From positions 1 through 28,783 of the forward strand of contig CAYWFP010000053.1 in the NCBI GenBank assembly GCA_964457365.1: a stretch of 28,783 nt of DNA. The letters run 5' to 3'. The translations under genes were made by a program, and so were the position numbers. Positions 23,113 through 28,783 of this stretch are shown one piece after another; within the stretch, counting starts at the first letter, position 1, and each line of letters begins with the position of its first letter. The notes beneath the pieces were generated by a model, which saw nothing but the letters and a program-made list of their open reading frames with translations, did no database searches and was not told where the DNA came from. Origin of the DNA: CAYWFP01 sp964457365. GTDB lineage: Bacteria; Planctomycetota; SZUA-567.

Positions 23113-23988
23113 CTACGGCAGGCCGTTCTCCTTGAGCACGTGCTCAAGCCGCGCGCGCCCGGCCGTGGTCATCTCGCAGAGGGGCATGCGCAGGGGCGAC
23201 TTCAGGCGGCCGACCATCTCCATCGCCGTCTTGATGCAGATGGGGTTGGTCTCGATGAACATCGCCTGCGCCAGCGGCAGGATCCGGTAATGCAGCTCGC
23301 GGGCCTTGGCGAAGTCGCCGGCGAGGCCCGCGTCGCAGAGGGCTTTCATCTTCTCCGGGATCAGGTTGGCCACCACGCTGACCACCCCGCGCCCGCCGAC
23401 GGCCATCATCGGCAGTGTCAAGGCGTCGTCGCCGGAGACGACCTCGATGTCGCAGCGCTGCAGGATCTGGCTGACCTGGTCGACGCTGCCGCAGGCCTCC
23501 TTGATGGAGACGACGTTCTCCACCTCGTTGCTCAGGCGCGCGACGGTCTCGGGGAGGATCTTGGTTCCGGTGCGGCCGGGGACGTTGTAGAGCATCAGCG
23601 GCAGGCCGCACTCCTCGGCGATCCGGCGGTAGTGGCGGTACTGCCCCTCGGGCGTGGGCTTGTTGTAGTACGGCGTGATGACCAGCGCGCCGTCGGCGCC
23701 GACGTCCTTGGCCATGCGCGTCAGGCGCAGCGCCTCGGCGGTGCTGTTGGAGCCGGTGCCGGCGATCACCTTGCAGCGTCCGGCCGCGGTCTCGACGGCG
23801 AAGCGGATGACCTTCTCCTGCTCCTCGTGGCTCAGCGTGGCCGCCTCGCCGGTACAGCCGGCGGGGACGAGCCCGTCGGTGCCGCTGGCGATATGCCACT
23901 CGATCAGGTCCTTCAGCGCGTTGTAGTCGACCGCCGAGGCGTCGGCGGTAAACGGCGTCACGATGGCGACATTGCTTCCGGAAAACAT
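23113..23988 (-). CDS. dapA: 4-hydroxy-tetrahydrodipicolinate synthase
   Basis: Condenses pyruvate with aspartate semialdehyde, the first step toward diaminopimelate and lysine. The 291-residue TIM barrel, close to the E. coli length, has the Schiff-base lysine in VSIKEACG (K163), YNVPGRTG (Y134, R139) and TPYYNKP (Y107-Y108). Unusually, the GTTGE motif reads GCTGE: the position of E. coli Thr44, part of the proton-relay triad, is Cys45 (codon TGT). Start at 23988 is fixed by AAGGGGGG upstream and by the family start MFSGSNVAIVTPF. It lies 46 bp after pdxJ with no visible promoter, so it is probably the last gene of the ftsH-folP-cdaA-cdaR-pdxJ operon. Confidence 0.93.
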   Translation of the reverse strand: MFSGSNVAIVTPFTADASAVDYNALKDLIEWHIASGTDGLVPAGCTGEAATLSHEEQEKVIRFAVETAAGRCKVIAGTGSNSTAEALRLTRMAKDVGADGALVITPYYNKPTPEGQYRHYRRIAEECGLPLMLYNVPGRTGTKILPETVARLSNEVENVVSIKEACGSVDQVSQILQRCDIEVVSGDDALTLPMMAVGGRGVVSVVANLIPEKMKALCDAGLAGDFAKARELHYRILPLAQAMFIETNPICIKTAMEMVGRLKSPLRMPLCEMTTAGRARLEHVLKENGLP

Positions 23989-24034
23989 GATTCCCCCCTT
24001 CTCTCGTCCTGCTCGCGGCACGCGGCCGCCTTCC

Positions 24035-24787
24035 CTATTCTTCCATGCCGGCCGCGCTGGCGCGCCGGGCCTCGACCATCAGGCGTTTCATCTCGCGTAC
24101 GGCCTCGCCCATGCCGGTGCGGACGGCGCGGCTGACGATGCTGTGGCCGATGTTCAGCTCCTCGATTCCCGCCATCGCCGCGATCGGGGCGACGTTGACG
24201 TAGTCCAACCCGTGGCCGGCATTGACGCGCAGCCCCGTCGCGCGCGCGCGCGCGACCTCCGCGGCGATACGAGCCAGTTCCTTGATCCGGGCGCTCTCGC
24301 GGGCGTACGCGTGAGCGTAGGGCCCGGTGTGGATCTCGATGAAACGCGCTCCGGTCGCGGCCGCGGCTTCCACCTGGCGCGCCTCGGCGTCGACGAAGAG
24401 GCTGACGTCGATGCCGGCCTGCTGCAGCGTCGTGACCGCCGTGCGGGTGCGTTCGGGCGCGCCGGCGACGTCGAGACCGCCCTCGGTGGTGATCTCCTCG
24501 CGCTTCTCCGGCACCAGCGTCGCCTGCTCGGGCTTGAGACGCAGGGCGATCTCGACGATCTCGTCCGCCAGCGCCATCTCGAGGTTGAGCCGCGTCGTCA
24601 CCGTCTGGCGCAGCAGTTCGACGTCGCGATCCTGGATGTGCCGCCGGTCCTCGCGCAGGTGGACGGTGATGCCGTCGGCACCGGCTTTCAGCGCCAGAAA
24701 CGCCGCCTCCACCGGGTCGGGTTCCGCCGCTCGGCGGGCCTGGCGCAGCGTGGCGACGTGGTCGATATTCACCCCCAGGCGGATCAT
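24035..24787 (-). CDS. pdxJ: Pyridoxine 5'-phosphate synthase
   Basis: Last step of the DXP-dependent vitamin B6 route: condenses 3-amino-1-hydroxyacetone phosphate with deoxyxylulose 5-phosphate to pyridoxine 5'-phosphate. The 250-residue TIM barrel has the diagnostic start RLGVNIDHVATLRQARR, the segment ITVHLREDRRHI, VPEKREEITTEGGLDV, IEIHTGPYA and NAGHGLDY. Length and motifs are normal. The ATG at 24787 overlaps the stop of the YbbR/CdaR gene (ATGA), with AAGGGA upstream. In several bacterial lineages pdxJ occurs near acpS, but no acpS is seen here; dapA follows instead. Confidence 0.95.
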   Translation of the reverse strand: MIRLGVNIDHVATLRQARRAAEPDPVEAAFLALKAGADGITVHLREDRRHIQDRDVELLRQTVTTRLNLEMALADEIVEIALRLKPEQATLVPEKREEITTEGGLDVAGAPERTRTAVTTLQQAGIDVSLFVDAEARQVEAAAATGARFIEIHTGPYAHAYARESARIKELARIAAEVARARATGLRVNAGHGLDYVNVAPIAAMAGIEELNIGHSIVSRAVRTGMGEAVREMKRLMVEARRASAAGMEE

Positions 24788-25833
24788 GGCGCGTTCCCTT
24801 TCTCGTCGTTCTTCGCGTTCTTCTTCGCGGTGTCCGCGGCCGGCTCCTTCGGTACGCGCGAGACCCAGCGCACCTCCGCAGGCTGGATGGCGCGGACGTA
24901 GACGCCCTCGGGCGCGAGGCTCTTGCACGGCAGCAGATACGCCGCCTGCTCGGCCGCGCTCATGTCGCGCGTGTCGACGTAGACGGTCAGGCTGCTGGCC
25001 GCGAGCGACTCGACCAGGTCCGGCCGCCCCTCCACGGTCACCTTGACCGCCGAGGGCTCGAAGGTGTGGGCGCCGAGTTCCTTCATCGGCGTCGCCCAGA
25101 GCAGCCGCACCGGCACGCGTTTGAAGACCCGGCTCACCGATTTCTCGACAATGTCTATCTGCACGAAGACGGTCTGGTCGACCTGCCGCGTCTGGGTCTT
25201 GAGCTTGATCGGTTGCAGCGGCACCATGCGGTCGAAGTACTCGCGCCGGCCGGCCAGGTCGATGGGGACGGTCTTGACCACCTCGCTGCCGGTGAATTCC
25301 TCCTCCGGGGCCCAGACCGGGACGAAGCGCTTGCTCAGCAGCACCGTCCCCGCCTCGTGCCCTTCGGCCGGTTCGTTGACGAGGTTCTGCTCCACCTTGA
25401 TGTAACGGCGGACGAGACGGACGAGCTTCAGGTCGACCGTCGCCGGCTCGATCTGCATGATCGAGACGTCCCGCGGCAGACCGCGCAGGTCCTCCGGCTG
25501 CAGTTCGATATTGAGGCTGACGGCATTGCCGCCCTCGGGTTCGACGCGGCGGACGACGGCGAGCTGGTCTTGCTGGATGCCGCCGACGATCTGGCGCGGG
25601 CCCCGGACCATCACCTCCGCGAGCACGGGCGGGGTCTCGTCGTAGATATCCCAGCCGTCGGGAAGCTCGAAGACCAGCGGCACCGTCAGCAGCCGATCCT
25701 CGGTGCGGCGCGAGTCGACGTAGAACCAGATGAAGATGGCCACGACGACGGAGACGCCGATGGTCAGCGGATCCATGCGGCGGCGGACCGGTTCGGGGCT
25801 CTCGAAGTAGGCGGTGTCGGAGCCGGGGCTCAT
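24784..25833 (-). CDS. cdaR: YbbR-domain protein, CdaA regulator-like
   Basis: A 349-residue membrane-anchored protein: cytoplasmic N-terminus of about 21 residues, one transmembrane helix (about 22-38, PLTIGVSVVVAIFIWFYV), then an extracytoplasmic region with YbbR-type beta domains. Typical features are VPLVFELPDGWDIYDETPP and VMVRGPRQIV in the first unit, and a last unit around VKVTVEGRPDLVESL and LTVYVDTRD. The tail is charged and lysine-rich. YbbR/CdaR proteins bind the diadenylate cyclase CdaA and modulate c-di-AMP production. Overlap with cdaA on one side and pdxJ on the other (ATGA both times) supports that role. The name is assigned by context and domain; direct regulation is inferred. 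Confidence 0.85.
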   Translation of the reverse strand: MSPGSDTAYFESPEPVRRRMDPLTIGVSVVVAIFIWFYVDSRRTEDRLLTVPLVFELPDGWDIYDETPPVLAEVMVRGPRQIVGGIQQDQLAVVRRVEPEGGNAVSLNIELQPEDLRGLPRDVSIMQIEPATVDLKLVRLVRRYIKVEQNLVNEPAEGHEAGTVLLSKRFVPVWAPEEEFTGSEVVKTVPIDLAGRREYFDRMVPLQPIKLKTQTRQVDQTVFVQIDIVEKSVSRVFKRVPVRLLWATPMKELGAHTFEPSAVKVTVEGRPDLVESLAASSLTVYVDTRDMSAAEQAAYLLPCKSLAPEGVYVRAIQPAEVRWVSRVPKEPAADTAKKNAKNDEKGNAP

Positions 25834-26648
25834 GCGATCTTCTCCCCGTCGGCGAAACCGTTGACCGGCGTCTCGGGCACGAGATGCGCGCGCAGGTACG
25901 CCCGCAGGCGCTCGTAGTCGAGGTCGCGGACGATCTGCCCCCCGTTGGCCACCGAGACCGCGCCGGTCTCCTCCGAGACGATCACGACGATGCTGTCGGC
26001 CTCCTCGGTCAGGCCCACCGCCGCGCGGTGGCGTGTCCCCATGCCGCGGCAGACCTCGACGTTTTCCGAGAGCGGCAGCAGGCAGTTCGCCGCGGCGATG
26101 CGGCCCTGGCGGATGATGACCGCGCCGTCGTGCAGCGGCGTGTTCTTGCTGAAGACCGTCACCAGCAGCTTGGCGGAGACCACCGCGTCGACGACCACCC
26201 CGCTCTCGATGTAGGTGCCGATCTGGGTCTTGCGCTCGAGCACGAAGAGCGCGCCCACCTCGCCGCGGCGGGCGACCTCGAAGGCGGCGTCGGCGATCTC
26301 GTCCTCGATGGCCGCGCCGCGCCCGGTGTAGAAGCGCCAGGCGCTCTCGCCGATGTGGATCAGCCCGCGCCGGATCTCGGGCTGGAAGATTACCAGCAGC
26401 CCCACCAGCGAGACGCCGACGAGGTTTTCCATGATCCAGCGCAGGTTCGGCAGTTGCGCGTATTGCGCCACGAAGAGCGCGGCGAGGAAGATGCCCAGCA
26501 GCACCAGCAGCGCCCCGCGCGCGATGCCGGCGCCGCGCGTGCCGCGCAGGGAGTTGATCAGGAACGCCAGCATCGCCGCGATAATGGCGATCTCGACGAC
26601 GTCCTTCAGCAACTGCATGGTGAATACCGCGCGGAGCGTCTCGATCAT
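25830..26648 (-). CDS. cdaA: Diadenylate cyclase (CdaA type)
   Basis: Makes the second messenger c-di-AMP from two ATP. The 272-residue protein has three N-terminal membrane helices (about 18-34, 42-60, 72-89), then a DAC domain with the catalytic DGA (174-176) and RHR (206-208) motifs, both intact, plus GALFVLER (132-139) and VSEETGAVSVANGG. Topology and length match CdaA rather than DisA or CdaS. In Gram-positive bacteria c-di-AMP controls potassium and osmolyte uptake and wall homeostasis; the target here is unknown. The start overlaps the folP stop and the stop overlaps cdaR, so the three are tightly coupled. Confidence 0.96.
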   Translation of the reverse strand: MIETLRAVFTMQLLKDVVEIAIIAAMLAFLINSLRGTRGAGIARGALLVLLGIFLAALFVAQYAQLPNLRWIMENLVGVSLVGLLVIFQPEIRRGLIHIGESAWRFYTGRGAAIEDEIADAAFEVARRGEVGALFVLERKTQIGTYIESGVVVDAVVSAKLLVTVFSKNTPLHDGAVIIRQGRIAAANCLLPLSENVEVCRGMGTRHRAAVGLTEEADSIVVIVSEETGAVSVANGGQIVRDLDYERLRAYLRAHLVPETPVNGFADGEKIA

Positions 26649-27514
26649 CTCTCGTCCCGTATTTCAGGATTCATGACCGCCGCCAGCACCGTCAGCGCCT
26701 GGACGGTCTCGCGCACGTCGTGCACCCGCACGATCGCCGCGCCGCGCTCGGCCGCGAGCGCCGCCAGCGCCACGCTCCCCCCCAGTCGCTCCGCCGGCGC
26801 GTCGCCGGTGCAATGGGCGATCATCGACTTGCGACTCATCCCCACGAGCACAGGATACCCGATTTCACGGACCGCGTGAAGATGTTTCAGCAGGTTTGCG
26901 TTGTGCGCGAAGGTCTTGCCGAAGCCGAATCCCGGATCCAGCACGATGCGGTCGGGGGCGATGCCGGCCTCCTCGGCCCGGCGCGCGCGCTCGCGGAGGA
27001 ACGCGCAGACCTCGGCGACGACGTCGGCGTAGACCGGCTTCCGCTGCATCGTCCGCGGCGTGCCGCGCATGTGCATCAGCACCACCGCCGCGCCGGTCTC
27101 GGCGATCAGGGCGGCCGTCTGCGGCCCTTCTCGCAGGGCGGTAACGTCGTTGACGATGTCCGCGCCGGCCCGTAGCGCCTCGCGGGCGACCAGGGGCTTG
27201 CGGGTATCGATGCTGAGGGGCGCGTCGGTGCGCGCGCGCAGCGTCTCGATCACCGGCAGGACGCGTTCGAGCTCCTCCTCCGGGGAGACGTCCCCCGCGC
27301 CCGGGCGGGTGCTCTCGCCGCCGATGTCGAGGATGTCCGCGCCGGCCTCGACGAGCGCCAGCGCCGCGTTCGCGCGTTCCGCCGCGGATTTGTCCGGATC
27401 GCCGTCGTAGAAGGAGTCGGGGGTGCAGTTGACGATGCCCATGACCAGCGGTCGCCGACGCCACTGCAGCCGCCGGCCGTCGCGCAGGCGCAGTCCCGGG
27501 GTGCCTGCGGGCAC
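26645..27514 (-). CDS. folP: Dihydropteroate synthase
   Basis: Joins p-aminobenzoate to dihydropterin pyrophosphate, the sulfonamide-sensitive step of folate synthesis. The 289-residue TIM barrel carries both signatures: VMGIVNCTPDSFYDG near the N-terminus and GADILDIGGESTRPGA after it, then PLSIDTRKP, NDVTAL, DPGFGFGKT, GMSRKSM and RVHDVRE. All pterin and phosphate ligands appear intact. GTG at 27514 is chosen because it begins two bases after the ftsH stop and has GGGGAGG about eight bases upstream, supplied by the last codons of ftsH. The stop overlaps the cdaA start. ftsH-folP neighbourhood is conserved in many bacteria. Confidence 0.95.
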   Translation of the reverse strand: MPAGTPGLRLRDGRRLQWRRRPLVMGIVNCTPDSFYDGDPDKSAAERANAALALVEAGADILDIGGESTRPGAGDVSPEEELERVLPVIETLRARTDAPLSIDTRKPLVAREALRAGADIVNDVTALREGPQTAALIAETGAAVVLMHMRGTPRTMQRKPVYADVVAEVCAFLRERARRAEEAGIAPDRIVLDPGFGFGKTFAHNANLLKHLHAVREIGYPVLVGMSRKSMIAHCTGDAPAERLGGSVALAALAAERGAAIVRVHDVRETVQALTVLAAVMNPEIRDER

Positions 27515-27516
27515 CG

Positions 27517-28783
<1,267 letters not shown>

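Overview
This is a strongly GC-rich bacterial chromosomal window, densely packed: 25 protein genes plus one broken gene, no tRNA/rRNA, CRISPR or insertion sequence, and no gene-free stretch over about 210 bp. The content points to a diderm bacterium that makes a Kdo-containing lipopolysaccharide (kdsA, kdsC, a very large OstA/LptA-type protein), also makes c-di-AMP (cdaA with a YbbR/CdaR partner), carries a fused aroD-aroE gene, and has glycan-degrading genes (GH29 fucosidase, sulfatase remnant). That mix fits the PVC superphylum best (Kiritimatiellota/Lentisphaerota/Verrucomicrobiota-like). This is an inference from gene content only.

Layout, left to right. (1) Positions 1-4205, minus strand: a GH29 alpha-L-fucosidase running off the left edge, a NUDIX hydrolase, a ComM-type ATPase, and an internally deleted sulfatase that still has a good promoter. 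(2) 4178-6551, plus strand: fxsA-pgsA-DUF362/ferredoxin, a three-gene membrane/lipid/redox operon with ATGA overlaps. (3) 6556-8948: an unrecognised soluble protein (minus) diverging from the fused aroDE (plus), with a perfect inverted repeat between them. (4) 8937-11042, minus: LOG-family hydrolase, a secreted unknown protein and an orphan soluble histidine kinase as one operon. (5) 11051-14233: priA (minus) diverging from kdsA (plus). (6) 14218-19632, minus: kdsC, a 1062-residue multi-unit OstA-like periplasmic protein, a TPR protein, then a TPR lipoprotein. (7) 19629-23069, minus: two tandem paralogous metallophosphoesterases, a NodB-type polysaccharide deacetylase and a BcsL/FemAB-like acyltransferase. 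(8) 23113-28783, minus: ftsH (running off the right edge)-folP-cdaA-cdaR-pdxJ-dapA, a tightly coupled operon around c-di-AMP synthesis.

How the genes work together: kdsA and kdsC supply two steps of Kdo synthesis, and the OstA-like protein directly behind kdsC is probably the periplasmic part of LPS transport. The ftsH-folP-cdaA-cdaR block couples envelope/osmolyte signalling to folate, PLP and diaminopimelate synthesis. Start and stop codons overlap in most operons, GTG starts are common, and nine sigma-70-like promoters of the form TTGNCN-16/17-TANNNT can be read by eye (one has TTTCAT as its -10). Three of them share the -10 TACCAT (aroDE, kdsA, kdsC), and one would give a leaderless mRNA. 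No convincing intrinsic terminator was seen; several convergent gene pairs overlap at their 3' ends.

The best candidates for something new are the giant OstA-repeat protein next to kdsC, the predicted leaderless metallophosphoesterase operon with its operator-bearing paralogue, and the sensorless histidine kinase coupled to a secreted protein. No wholly new defence or mobile system was found.
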